Positions 30,462-41,700 of a stretch of 49,366 bases of DNA are shown here, piece after piece (the first letter of the stretch is position 1; each line of letters begins with the position of its first letter). Made by a program: the position numbers and the translations under genes. Below the pieces are notes generated by a model. That model saw nothing but the letters and a program-made list of their open reading frames with translations, was not told the DNA's origin and searched no databases. Source of the DNA: Candidatus Brocadia sp. (GTDB lineage Bacteria > Planctomycetota > Brocadiia > Brocadiales > Brocadiaceae); contig JABWAQ010000012.1 of the NCBI GenBank assembly GCA_013360945.1, positions 1 to 49,366 on the forward strand, read 5' to 3'.

Positions 30462-31077
30462 TTTTTCCGAAAAGTCTTTCCATTGGCTTATATTCCCTGC
30501 TTAAGCCGTTATTAATTGCAGCAAAATATTCTTTTCGCTTCTTACTCGTAATATCCTTAAAATTGAGAATTGGCAAACTTGCCTGAGACGCCATGATTGT
30601 AGAAAGCATTCTGGCAACCCTTCCATTACCTTCTCTGAAAGGATGTATAAGTATTAGTTCAACATGAACTTCTGCCAATGCGTGAATTACACACTTCAAA
30701 GATTTAAAGTTGCAAGGAGTATGCTTATGCAGAGTGTCCTTTTCAAATTCACGCATTACTTGCGGGATATATTTTGCAGCAGCAAATGGGAAATCACCTT
30801 TGCTAACATTTACCTGCCTATATTCACCAGCTCAATCGTAAATTTCACCAAGCCATATTTTATGCATCATTTTAATGTCTTCTGCTGTAAAACGCCGGTC
30901 TGCGTCATACATGCGGAGAAGCTTATCAGTTGCTATTGCAAGAGCCACAGATTCTGCCTCATCCATTTCCCTTTTCCGTTTTATTTCAAGCTTATTTTTA
31001 AGCACAATGCCGCGAGAGCCAGGTTCAAACTGGATTTCGATTAAGCCTGAAGTATCATATCTGTCAGTCTTTTTCAC
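30445..31077 (-). pseudogene. Fic-family AMP-transferase gene with in-frame TGA
   Basis: The frame from 31077 reads MKKTDRYDTSGLIEIQFEPGS...FTAEDIKMMHKIWLGEIYD, then TGA (30832-30834), then AGEYRQVNVSKGDFPFAAAKYIPQVMREF. Fic proteins have W in this spot (YxWAGxxR), so TGG has become TGA. The rest is intact: active-site HPFREGNGRVAR (HxFx(D/E)GNGRxxR) and the C-terminal helices. Reading through, the protein would be 210 residues. Fic enzymes modify target proteins with AMP, often as toxins; a nonsense mutation would disarm it. Sequencing error or stop readthrough are the alternatives. Confidence 0.88.
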
Positions 31078-31095
31078 AATTTTATCTCATTCATT

Positions 31096-31182
31096 TCATC
31101 TCGATATGGAGTACAGCGTCTCCATAAACCAGTCGATGGTGGCTAGTTTGATAATGGATTCGGTAATTTTGAAATCTGTCAT
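31096..31182 (-). CDS. Very small possible ORF upstream of fic
   Basis: 28 codons, MTDFKITESIIKLATIDWFMETLYSISR, ending 18 bp before the Fic start. It sits where class I Fic inhibitors are encoded, but it lacks the (S/T)xxxE(G/N) motif. Could be a remnant of a larger gene. The rest of 31183-31373 is AT-rich and empty. Confidence 0.25.
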   Translation of the reverse strand: MTDFKITESIIKLATIDWFMETLYSISR

Positions 31183-31373
31183 TGTTTAATCAATCTTTAT
31201 TATCACTATTTTCAAATTCCCATCGTATTGTTGTCATCACAATGTGATAAATATTAAAAATAAAGGATTTCAATATGATTATTAATAAGAAAAACCATGT
31301 ACCCATTAAAACCAAACTACCACTTGCCACAAAATGTTTTAATGTATTTGAATATAACATTAAAGGACTATAC

Positions 31374-32627
31374 TCAAGCGCTTACCGCCTTCCTGATCTC
31401 CTTTACCCGGCTTAGCAAGGTCGTGGATAGAATAATCCTCAGGCATGATGAAATGGCAAAAAGGGTAAGTAACCGATAGCCCATTACAGGAGGTATATGG
31501 GTTGCCAGAAAACCACCAAGCAAGTTGCCCAGACAAATTGCAAGCCCGTTGATGGTATTAAAGTAGGAAATGCAGCGGGTACGCTTTTCGGGGATGGCAG
31601 ATTCATAGATAAAATTGGAAGAACACAAATTAAACCCTCCCCAGGAAAAACCAGCCAGTACCTGAATTCCTATCAGGAAGTATACCTGGTGAGAAACGAG
31701 CCAGAGGGCCGGGAGAACGGATATAATGATACTGCATATCCTCATCGCCCGCCGATTCCCGAGCACATCCGAGTACCTCCCCCAATAACTCATAGACAGG
31801 ATCGTAGCAAGGGGTACGGTTGTAACGACGATGGTATAGGTAAGGTAGGAAAAACCCAGGTCCCGGAGCATAAATACCGGAAAAAATGGCGAGGCAAGAA
31901 ACACCGCAAAGTTAAAAGAACTCTGGAAGATCACGTATTTCCCAAAATTTCCGACATTGAGCCTTCGCAAAAATGCCCCAAAGGAGAAATAATGCTCGCG
32001 CTTTACCTCCAGAGATGGTTCATACATCCTGCTTAAAAAATAGCACGAGATATACCGTGAAATCATGGCGAGAAAGAAAATGATGGTAAAGCCAACCAGC
32101 GATTGTGTTTTGAACAGGTTCAGGATGTAACCCGCTGAAAATGTAGCAGCTAAGGTGACAAGGCCAATAAGCCCTGAACGTTTACTGAAAAAAACCCCTC
32201 GTTCCCCCTCGGTTACAAGATCCGCCATGAGCGAGCCCCACGCCGGGCCTGCAAGAGAGGCAAACAACAGATACAACGTACAAAAACCAATAAGCGCACT
32301 GACCTGATAAAATTTGGGAAGATACGGGATGAAGGCGATAGGGAGCAACATAAAGGCCTGGAAAAAGACCGAACGCACAATAATCTTCTTGCGACTTCCA
32401 AGCCGCTCGGTCATATCGGCAACCTTAAGTTGTATGAGTGCAGGAAGGAACTGCGGTATGGAACTCAGTAAACCAATCTGGAAATTACTTGCGCCCAGGG
32501 CCACGGCAAAGGGATTGATGTAGTTGTCGCCAAACCCGGTTGTTGAGGCAAACGCTACGCCGTCTTTGATGGAAAGATCAAGACTTCTTCGGACAGCGCC
32601 CTCTTCCTGCTGTTTACTCACTTGCAC
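31374..32627 (-). CDS. MFS transporter
   Basis: 417 residues, 12 predicted TM helices. N-terminal DLSIKDGVAFASTTGFGDNYINPFAVALGASNFQIGLLSSIPQFLPALIQL and the loop 2-3 motif ADMTERLGSRKKIIV (degenerate D..GRR.. motif A) mark the major facilitator superfamily; the second half repeats it with SYWGRYSDVLGNRRAMRICS. Substrate unknown. The gene starts 23 bp after the gdhA stop on the same strand, so it is probably co-transcribed with glutamate dehydrogenase. Confidence 0.88.
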   Translation of the reverse strand: MQVSKQQEEGAVRRSLDLSIKDGVAFASTTGFGDNYINPFAVALGASNFQIGLLSSIPQFLPALIQLKVADMTERLGSRKKIIVRSVFFQAFMLLPIAFIPYLPKFYQVSALIGFCTLYLLFASLAGPAWGSLMADLVTEGERGVFFSKRSGLIGLVTLAATFSAGYILNLFKTQSLVGFTIIFFLAMISRYISCYFLSRMYEPSLEVKREHYFSFGAFLRRLNVGNFGKYVIFQSSFNFAVFLASPFFPVFMLRDLGFSYLTYTIVVTTVPLATILSMSYWGRYSDVLGNRRAMRICSIIISVLPALWLVSHQVYFLIGIQVLAGFSWGGFNLCSSNFIYESAIPEKRTRCISYFNTINGLAICLGNLLGGFLATHIPPVMGYRLLTLFAISSCLRIILSTTLLSRVKEIRKAVSA

Positions 32628-32650
32628 TTTCAGGAAAACAAATAGTTCAA

Positions 32651-33901
32651 TTAAGGATATAAACCGCGCATCTTCTTGGCTTCAGCCACACGCCCTATGC
32701 CCAGCATCAATGCGGCGGTTCGCATGTCCACGCCCTGTTTGTTGGAAAGCGCCAATACCCGGTTGAATGTGCTTACCATGACGTCCTTGAGTTTCTTCTG
32801 AATATCTTCTTCACTCCAGAAATAATACTGAATGTCCTGCACCCATTCAAAATACGAAACCGTTACACCACCGGCATTGGCAAGGATATCAGGCACTAAA
32901 AACACCTTTTTCGCCTGTAATATCTTATCGGCCTCTGGTGTTGTAGGACCGTTGGCGCCCTCCACGATAATCCTGGCTTTAACTTTATCCGCATTCTTCT
33001 CGGTAATCTGTCCTTCTATGGCGGCAGGCACAATGACATCGCAATCCAGTTCAAAAAGGTCTTCGTTCGTTATGGAATCCGCTTCCCTCAAACCGGTAAC
33101 ATGTTTATGCTCTTTAATATGATGCAAAAGATAGGGAACGAGAATGCCCTTTGGATTGTATGCGCCACCGCTAACATCGCTCACGGCTACAATATTGCAA
33201 CCTTGATCATATAAAAGTCGGGTTGCTACTGAACCGACATTTCCCATACCCTGAATGGCCACACGCAGACCGCGCAGCTCTTTATATAAGACCCGTGCCG
33301 CCTCCATAACCATATAGGCAACCCCCCGGCCTGTGCCTTCCGCCCTTCCCAGTGAACCGCCCAATAACAAGGGCTTGCCGGTAACGACGCCCGGTACGGT
33401 ATTTCCCTGCTGCATGCTGTAAGTGTCCATCATCCAGGCCATGGTTTGTGCATTGGTATAAAGATCTGGGGCGGGAATGTCCCTGTCCGGCCCGATGATT
33501 TGAACAATTTCTGTGGTATAGCGCCGCGTCATGCGTTCCAGTTCACCCTCTGACATTTCTTCCGGGTTGCATTGGACTCCCCCCTTGGCGCCACCATAGG
33601 GCATATGCATAAGGGCGCATTTCCACGTCATTAACATGGCGAGGGCGGAAACCTCTTCAAGGTCCACGTTGGGATGGTAACGTATGCCCCCTTTGGAAGG
33701 ACCCAGGGTAATATCGTGTTGTACCCGGTAACCTCTGAATACCTTTGTTTTGCCGCTATCCATTTTGACGGGTACAGAAACAATGAGGGATCGTTTCGGA
33801 TTCCGCATACGCTCCCTTATGCCATCTTCTATTTGTAACATCTCGGCAACGGTATCGTATTGTTTGAGCGCTGTTTCGTAAAGGATATTATTTGCATTCA
33901 T
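32651..33901 (-). CDS. gdhA: Glutamate dehydrogenase
   Basis: 416 residues, standard for hexameric GDH of the NAD- or NADP-linked short type. Reaction: glutamate to 2-oxoglutarate plus ammonia. Motifs: KGGIRYHPNVDLEEVSALAMLMTWKCALMHMPYGGAKGGV (catalytic Lys in GGAKGG), GPDRDIPAPDLYT, the Rossmann GMGNVGSVATRLLYDQG, DVIVPAAIEGQITE, VEGANGPTTPEAD, and NAGGVTVSYFEWVQD. Coenzyme preference cannot be set with confidence. It may assimilate ammonia released by urease in the same region. First gene of a two-gene unit with the MFS transporter. Confidence 0.96.
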   Translation of the reverse strand: MNANNILYETALKQYDTVAEMLQIEDGIRERMRNPKRSLIVSVPVKMDSGKTKVFRGYRVQHDITLGPSKGGIRYHPNVDLEEVSALAMLMTWKCALMHMPYGGAKGGVQCNPEEMSEGELERMTRRYTTEIVQIIGPDRDIPAPDLYTNAQTMAWMMDTYSMQQGNTVPGVVTGKPLLLGGSLGRAEGTGRGVAYMVMEAARVLYKELRGLRVAIQGMGNVGSVATRLLYDQGCNIVAVSDVSGGAYNPKGILVPYLLHHIKEHKHVTGLREADSITNEDLFELDCDVIVPAAIEGQITEKNADKVKARIIVEGANGPTTPEADKILQAKKVFLVPDILANAGGVTVSYFEWVQDIQYYFWSEEDIQKKLKDVMVSTFNRVLALSNKQGVDMRTAALMLGIGRVAEAKKMRGLYP

Positions 33902-34319
33902 CTCACACCATTACATCGCAGTGAATTAAGTTAGGGACGGACACGGACAAACAGAGTTTGTCCGTGCCACCCTGATATACGCATAAATAAAATGAAAATT
34001 CCTATGTAATCGAGCTATTTACTCCGGAACAGAATCGCCAGGAAAATTGAAAGACATTATAGTAAGTTAAAACGGAGAATGCAAGTCAATGAGATGTTTT
34101 TCCCACGTACACATTTTAAAATTCTTCACGAAGCTTATCATGCTACGAACTAAGTGGTTTCATAAATTATGCTGCAAATCTAACATACAACAAGAAACTT
34201 GGTTATCCATAATTTAATTGAGTAATATGTTATCGATTTTAGGCTATGTGTAATAATTTTTAAAAGCAATTAGTTATGTCTGAAGAGGGTGGTACGTTAT
34301 TCTTTCAATGCCAGCCTTT
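33902..34319. other. Non-coding stretch with palindromic repeat at 33942-33966
   Basis: CACGGACAAAC-AGA-GTTTGTCCGTG at 33942-33966 is the intergenic copy of the element found inside truD, flanked by GCCACCCT. The rest is AT-rich, with no credible gene; probably holds the gdhA promoter. Confidence 0.7.
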
Positions 34320-34514
34320 TTAAAGATTTTTAAGTGATATTAAAATTTCTCCCGCATCTATACATCTACAGATGGGACATCTTTCTTTTGAAATAAGAGA
34401 CCCACGCTCTTTAAGCAACATAAATGCCGCCTTAAAAGAACGAGATGTTATTTGCCAATTGCCTCCATATTCTTTTAAATTCCCGCAAGAACAATATACT
34501 ACTGGCTCAAACAT
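34320..34514 (-). CDS. Small Cys-rich (zinc-ribbon-like) protein
   Basis: 64 residues. YCSCGNL near the N-terminus and CPICRC near residue 47 give two Cys pairs suited to one zinc ion. No family recognised. An 8-bp overlap with the end of a possible upstream ORF (34507-34707) suggests translational coupling if both are real. No clear Shine-Dalgarno. Moderate to low confidence that it is expressed. Confidence 0.4.
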   Translation of the reverse strand: MFEPVVYCSCGNLKEYGGNWQITSRSFKAAFMLLKERGSLISKERCPICRCIDAGEILISLKNL

Positions 34515-34707
34515 GAGCGTTCACCTCAAAATTTATGTATGAAGTTATATAAAGTTGACTTTTTAATAATACACCCTGAAAAACTCGAGACATTACATCT
34601 TTATATACCGAAGTAATTTTAGAATGCAAGTCTATTTTTGGGAAAAAAATTTCTTTACCATAGCCGGTATATATGCCTGTTTTTAGATAAAGAAAAAAAT
34701 CTTGCAT
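34507..34707 (-). CDS. Doubtful small ORF upstream of Cys-rich protein
   Basis: 66 codons, MQDFFLYLKTGIYTGYGKEIFF..., in very AT-rich DNA, no motif and no Shine-Dalgarno. Listed only because its TGA overlaps the start of the next ORF in a coupling-type arrangement. Confidence 0.2.
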   Translation of the reverse strand: MQDFFLYLKTGIYTGYGKEIFFPKIDLHSKITSVYKDVMSRVFQGVLLKSQLYITSYINFEVNAHV

Positions 34708-34849
34708 TTACCGAGAACATTGCCTAAGATATGAGCGATTCGCCACTTCTTTAGGAAGAGATGGCAATTTGCCTATTTTCTTTCTGTCCAACAAGTTGAT
34801 CGCAAGTGAATCGGGATTTCTGATTAAACTAACAATGCGGTGTGACCAT

Positions 34850-35716
34850 ATGATTAGAAGTAAAACAGTGAGGTACTTGCTGATAATACGATTATGTATT
34901 CTTTGCCTGACGATTGTTACAGTCCAGAAGTCCACAAGGGGTGATGTGAGCCCTTCCGGGAAGCAAACCTTCAAAACTAATCGGAGCACAAAGACCCAAA
35001 AAGCAATAAAGACGGAGGAAAATACGACTCCGGAACCTCCTGAAACTAACCAGGAAAAGCCGCTCGTAATCTCTGAGTTTGTCCTTGGTGTGGGAGACGA
35101 GGTGGAGTTATCGGTATACAGACACGATGACCTCAGCAAAAAAGTACGTATCCCGCCGGATGGCATCAATACCTTCCCCCTCATAGGTGAAATCCCGACG
35201 AGAGGAATAAGCATACATCAGCTTCGCAAAAATATCAAAGAGTCCCTTTCTGTTTATGTAGTCGATCCCCAGGTAAGCTTAGAGATAACATCTTTTAAGG
35301 GTCAGAAGATATTTATCCTCGGCGAGGTTAATATGCCAGGCGCATACCAGATTGATACGCCAACAACCGTTATCGAAGCAATTGCCAGGGCGGGGGGATA
35401 TACCCTGGATGGAAAGTATAGTAGCGTCGTTTTAATCAGGGGTGGACCTGAGAAACCGGAATTGAAGAAACTTGATTTGAAAAAGACCTTCGTGAAAGGT
35501 GATTTATCCCAAAATGTCTATTTAAAAAGCGGCGACGTCGTTTATGTTCCGCGGACATTCATTTCTAATGTTGATCGATTCTTCAAGCATTTTGAGAACA
35601 TTATCAAGCCCTTTGTGTGGACTGAACAGGGTATCGTATTGGGTGACCGTATTGATTCAGAGGTTTTTAATTCAACAAGAAGCGCACCAACAAATATTGT
35701 AATTACACCACCGTAG
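34850..35716 (+). CDS. Polysaccharide export protein (Wza-type, SLBB)
   Basis: 288 residues from MIRSKTVRYLLIIRLCILCLTIVTVQKS; the frame opens at 34769, but the methionine at 34850 puts the hydrophobic signal segment at the N-terminus. Mature part: FVLGVGDEVELSVYRHDDLSKKVRIPPDGINTFPLIGEIPTRGISIHQLRKNI is the Poly_export domain, and KIFILGEVNMPGAYQIDTPTTVIEAIARAGGYT...VYLKSGDVVYVPR an SLBB domain. Such proteins form outer-membrane or periplasmic conduits for exported polysaccharide. It is 55 bp upstream of the megasynthase on the same strand and possibly co-transcribed; other polysaccharide genes may lie outside the window. Confidence 0.85.
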   Translation: MIRSKTVRYLLIIRLCILCLTIVTVQKSTRGDVSPSGKQTFKTNRSTKTQKAIKTEENTTPEPPETNQEKPLVISEFVLGVGDEVELSVYRHDDLSKKVRIPPDGINTFPLIGEIPTRGISIHQLRKNIKESLSVYVVDPQVSLEITSFKGQKIFILGEVNMPGAYQIDTPTTVIEAIARAGGYTLDGKYSSVVLIRGGPEKPELKKLDLKKTFVKGDLSQNVYLKSGDVVYVPRTFISNVDRFFKHFENIIKPFVWTEQGIVLGDRIDSEVFNSTRSAPTNIVITPP

Positions 35717-35771
35717 TATCTTCCAAAATATTTTTGACATTTTTTAGCAAAAATTCAATGAAAAATATACT

Positions 35772-38700
35772 ATGCAATCATTTCGACTCATTGCTTTGAC
35801 GCCTCCGGGTCTGACAGACCCGTCCATCGCCATTGCCGCCAGCAGGGCAGGGGAAATTGGTGTAATTGATCTGGAATATGTAAAGAGCGAGCAAGACGGG
35901 ATTGACGCTATTTCAAGGCTTGTTCGGTATACAAAGAAGGATTGCGGCATTAAGCTCTATGGGGGTGATGACCGTTTTGTTGCTAATATCATCTCTAAAC
36001 TTCCCAGGCAGGTTGATGTGGTCATTCTGACCTATGGTAAACCTGATGCCCTTCTTAAGCAGGTACAGCAATTAAAGAGTCAAAATATTACCGTCCTTCT
36101 GGAAGTGACCTCCCCCGATCAGGCGCTCCTCTGGAATGAGGAAAAGATAGACGGTCTTGTTGCTAAGGGGAATGAATCCGCCGGGCTGGTCGGTGAAGAG
36201 ACGAGTTTTATTCTGCTCCAGCGGTTGCTGAAGAGTGTATCATTGCCCGTCTGGATTCAGGGGGGTATTGGGTTGCATACGGCAGCTGCTTGTTATGCAG
36301 CGGGCGCAGCAGGTGTTGTCCTGGATGTGCAACTTGCATTAACCCGGGAATCCACTTTGCCGGAGATGGTCAGGGCCGTTATAGCCCGTGCGGACGGCGG
36401 AGAAAGCGCTTCCATCGGGGACGAAATAGGCGCTGCCTGCCGGGTCTATTCCAGATCAGGTTTACCCGTTATCCAGGAATTACATGAGTTATTGGGAACT
36501 CTTACCCATGATACCCGTCCTCATCCGGAAATCCTGAATAGCTGGCGACAGGCGATCAGAGACCGGGTTGGATGGAGTGCCCCGGAACAGAACGTCTGGC
36601 TGCTCGGTCAGGATGCAGCCTTGGCGGCATCCCTTGCCCGCCGGTTCTGCACCGTTGGAGGGATACTGGATGCGTTCCGTAAGGCAATTGATTCACATAT
36701 CAGAACGGCAAAGACGCTCAATCCCCTTCATGAAGGGTCACCGCTTGCATCCTCACATGGTACGCGATATCCAATCGCTCAGGGGCCGATGGCCAGGCTC
36801 ACCGACGTGCCTGTATTTGCTCAGCGTATAGCACAAGGTGGAGCATTGCCGTTTTTGGCCATTGCGATGATGCGCGCACAGGAAATTAAGGAGATGCTTG
36901 AGGAGGCCAGAAAACTACTGGGTGACAAGCCATGGGGTGTGGGTATCCTCGGATTTATTTCACCCGACCTGTTCCAGGAACAACTCGACTTCATCAAAAC
37001 ATATAAGCCGCCTTTCGCCCTTATAGCCGGGGGACGGCCAGACCAGTCCCATGCCCTCGAACAGGAAGGCATTCATACCTATTTGCATGTTCCTTCGCCG
37101 GGATTACTCAAAATGTTTCTTGAGAACAAGGCTCGCCGGTTTATTTTCGAAGGCCGTGAGTGTGGTGGTCACGTTGGGCCAAGGACAAGTTTCGTTCTGT
37201 GGGATACCTTACTGGATACTCTTTTGGAGTCTTTGCGGCCGGAAGATGTGCCTCACTGCCATGTTTTATTTGCGGGGGGTATTCACGACGCACTTTCTGC
37301 CTCGATGGTTTCCGCCCTGGCAGCCCCATTTATCGAGCGGGGGGGAAAGATCGGGGTGCTCCTTGGCACGGCGTATTTATTTACTGAAGAAGCAACCGGT
37401 ACGGGAGCTATCATCAAAGGCTTTCAGGAGGAGGCCATTCAGTGTACCAGGACTGTCCTCCTGGAGAGTGGTCATGGCCATGCGGTACGCTGCGCAGACA
37501 CACCATATACCAAAACATTCATGGATGAGAAATTACGGTTGGTCACAGAAGGAAGGTCTGCCGAGGAGATCCGCAACACGCTCGAGGAACTTAATCTTGG
37601 CCGGTTACGGATTGCCACGAAAGGAGTTATTCGTAATCCCCGGGATGGGCAGGATATTGACGCCGCCAAATACATAGCCTTAAGCGAAGAAGAACAGCAT
37701 AAGCAGGGAATATATATGATTGGGCAGCTTGCGGCGATGCGCGAGCGTACCTCTACCATTGAAGAAATACATCATGAGATATCAGCCGGGAGTTCAAAAC
37801 GATTGATGGAAATCGGCGAATCCGAACGTCTCCGGATTTCGGCACATAACGGGGCAAAGCCCTGTGACGTTGCGATTATTGGTATGGCATGTATGTTGCC
37901 AAAGGCTAATAACCTTGAAACCTATTGGATGAATATCCTGAATAAAGTCGATGCAATTACCGAAGTTCCGGCAGACCGGTGGGATTCCCGTCTCTATTTC
38001 GATCCTGATCAAAACGCCCGTGATAAGGTCTATTCAAAATGGGGCGGGTTCATCGATCCCGTTCCGTTCAATCCAACTCAATACGGAATGCCCCCCAATA
38101 CCTTGCAGTCGATAGAGCCGTTTCAATTGCTCACCCTCGAAGTAGTCCGGAAGGCAATTGAAAACGCAGGATATGCGGATCGTCCGTTTCCGCGAAAGAG
38201 GACATCGGTGATTTTCGGGGCAAGCGGTGGTATATCGGAGCTGGGAATACAGTATGCCTTTCGCTCCTGTTTGCCGGAGTTTGTGAAAAATGTATCATCC
38301 GATGTCATGACACAACTTCCCGAGTGGACTGAAGACTCTTTTGCCGGCATTCTCTTCAATGTAGCAGCAGGCCGGGTGGCTAACCGTTTCGATTTTGGCG
38401 GAGTTAACTATACGGTGGATGCCGCATGCGCTTCCTCGCTGGCGGCTGTTTACTTGGCCGTCAGGGAGCTTGAAAATGAGACCAGTGATATGGTGATTGT
38501 CGGTGGTACCGACACGATGCAGAGCCCTTTTTCCTACCTCTGCTTCAGCAAGACCCATGCGCTTTCGCCTCGCGGACGGTGCCGGACTTTTGATGAGGCT
38601 GCCGACGGCATCGTAATCAGTGAAGGGATTGCTACCCTTGTCTTGAAACGGCTGTCTGATGCCGAACGGGATGGAGACCGGATCTATGCCACAATCAAAG

Positions 38701-41700
38701 CCATTTCTGGTTCCAGTGACGGCAGGGACAAAGGACTAACGGCCCCGCGTCCTGAGGGCCAGGCTCTGGCATTGGAGCGGGTTTATGACAAGGCTGGCTT
38801 TTCTCCTGCCACCGTTGGCCTGGTTGAGGCACATGGCACGGGGACTGTGGCCGGCGACCGTGCGGAGGTTGAGACGCTCAGGCGGGTCTTTGAGGCTGCC
38901 GGCGCTGCCCCTCAGAGTTGCGCCATTGGGTCGGTTAAGTCAATGATCGGGCATACGAAATCTACGGCTGGAGTGGCCGGGCTGATTAAGATTGCGCTGT
39001 CGCTTTATCACAAAATCCTTCCGCCGACCATTGGGGTTGAGAAACCTAATCCGATTATCGCCGGAAGTCCGTTTTATGTGAACACCGAGGCGCGTCCCTG
39101 GATTTGCGGAGCTACCGGTCAGCCCCGTCGTGCCGGTGTCAGCGCCTTTGGTTTCGGTGGCACCAATTTTCATGCAGTGGTTGAAGAGTATACCGGAAAC
39201 TTTCTCCCCGTATCCGTTGATAGTGTCCCTTACCGCTGGACAAGTGAACTCTTTCTCTGGACGGGGCATTCCCGTCAGGAACTGTCAGATGCAATCGGGA
39301 AGCTCAATCAGGCACTGTCGCATGGCGCCAGCCCGGCGCTGAGCGACCTTGCCTATACCGTGTGGAAGCATTCCAGGAATGGTCACGAATGCAGACTTGC
39401 GGTGGTAGCCACCTCGCTGGAAGATTTGCAGCAGAAGCTGACGTGGGCAAAAGAATCTTTAAACAAGGCGGAGAATGGTCATGTTCACGATCCGCGGGGG
39501 ATTTACTTTGCCGCGGAACCTCTTGCAAAAAGCGGTAAGATTGCATTCTTGTTTCCTGGTCAGGGTTCACAGTATCCCGACATGCCGGGTGACCTGGCGA
39601 TTTTATTTCCTGAGGTACGGGATCGGTTTGAACAGGCAGACCGCGTCCTGGCAAACCGGTTTCCCCGGCCGCTCAGTGCGTATGTCTTTCCTCCTCCGCG
39701 TTTCAACAGGAATGAAGAACAAGCATGCCAGCAGATGCTTACGAAGACCAATATTGCTCAGCCTGCGCTGGGGGCAGTGGGTATGGGTTTATTCCATCTG
39801 CTGCAAACCTTCAGGATAAAACCGGACATGGTTGCAGGCCATAGCTACGGTGAGTATGTTGCATTATGCGCCGCCGGCGTTTTCAGTGAAGACGTGTTGT
39901 ACGCGCTCTCTGAAGCGAGGGGCCGGTTTATCATGGAAATGGGAGATCAGGACTTAGGGACAATGGCTGCTGTGGATGCAGGGAGGGAGCCTGTCGCTGA
40001 CGCCTTACAATCGGTTCGCGGGGTCTGGATTGCTAATTTAAATGCGCCGAGGCAGACGATTATATCGGGGACACAACCTGGTGTGGAGGATGCCATGAAA
40101 CGCTTCGAGGCAGCAGGGATACGTGCGCGTCCCATACCGGTTGCCTGTGCATTCCATTCACCGTTGGTGGCGCCAGCCAGAGATCGTTTGGCAGAGTTCC
40201 TTTCAACCATCGAGATTGCAACCCCACGAGTGGATGTCTTCTCCAACACTTCTGCGTTACTGTATCCACAACACCCAAAGGATATCATTACTCTCTTAAG
40301 TGACCATCTGATAAACCCGGTTAAGTTCGCAGACGAGATCGAGACGATGTATAATTCCGGCGCACGCATCTTTATCGAGGCAGGACCGCGCAACGTGTTG
40401 ACCGGCCTGACGCGCCAGATACTTGATGGGAGACCTTATTTGGCTGTAGCATTGGACGCCCCCGGTCAAGCTGGTGTTCTTCATCTTCATCATGCGTTAG
40501 GACAACTGGCGGTCAATGGAGTACCTCTTGATCTTGGCCGCCTTTTCCATGGCAGAGGTGCACGTCACCTCAAGCTCAATATGCTCGCTGAAGAGACCAG
40601 AGAACAACTGCAATCGCCGATGGCCTTATTGGTTGACGGCAAGCGGATACACTTTCCCCAGAAGGTTGCTGAAAAAAAGTTCCCGCTGGAACCCAGGAGT
40701 CAGGAGAAAACCACTGAAAACATCCAATATCCAATGCATGCCACCCAGTCGAAGAAAACGGCCGTTTATGGTGCAGCTACTGAAAATGTTACCCCCACAA
40801 TACCTGAAGGAACGCCGCAGCCTCCCAAACCGTCTGTTACTGTTCCACCTCAGATAACTTCTCCGGTTCCATCATCACCTTCGGGTGGAGGCGATGGTGA
40901 AGTTATACTCCAATTCCAGAAAATAATGAATCGGTTTTTAGAGATACAACAGCAGGTAATGCTTGCGTATCTCAAGGGCGGGCAAATTCCACCTTCAGAA
41001 ATTTCTGAAATACTGGGTAGGCAGTCTTCTCAGATACAAACTTTTCCGGCTTCTCAGCCGGCGGAAACACCACTTCAGTTAACGCAAGAACCTGTCCCGG
41101 TAAAAACGGAACCGCCGGCTCAGGTTTCTGTTCGTCCCACACCTTCTCAGCACCCCGAACCTGTTCCTGTTCAGGAGCAACGGCCAACTTTTGATAAGGA
41201 AGGGCTGACATCTCAACTCCTTCAGATAGTGAGTGAGCGCACCGGTTATCCGACCGAGATGCTGGGTTTGGATCTTAACATGGAAGCAGATCTCGGGATA
41301 GATTCAATTAAGAGGGTGGAGATTTTCGGGACACTTCAGCGTGTTTATCTCTCCACGCAGGGGACGATGCAGATGGCGATGGAGGAGTTGACCAAGATTA
41401 AGACCTTACGTGGCATTATTGATTATATTTGCAATGCCGTTCAGGCTCCTTTTAAGAATCAAGTGAGTATACCGGATTCTGAGCAGAAGAAGGCTGAGAT
41501 TGGGCAAGTAGCACACGGGGAAAGTAACGGTAAGGAGGATGTCTCACGTTTTCTCCTGATGCCGGTCAGTGTCCCCCTGAGTGCACGGCCACTGCAGCTA
41601 ACCGCAAGTCCTGTTTTTATTGTTACCGATGATGAGGGCGGTATTGCCACGACTTTTTCGGATAAAATCAGGCATCTCGGCGGACGGGTTGTTCTTGTCC

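Noticed and set aside
10276..30834. Repeated TGG-to-TGA changes (HEPN copy 2, Fic, transposase remnant) as a sign of UGA being read as tryptophan
   Set aside because: truD ends at its expected C-terminus with TGA, the first megasynthase gene ends in TGA at a coupling overlap, and intact genes use TGG for Trp. The TGAs occur in genes with other decay signs, so nonsense mutation is simpler.
37051..37677. 208-codon alternative frame within the first megasynthase gene
   Set aside because: It lies wholly inside the flavin-barrel region, whose frame is clear; the alternative peptide has no recognisable motif.
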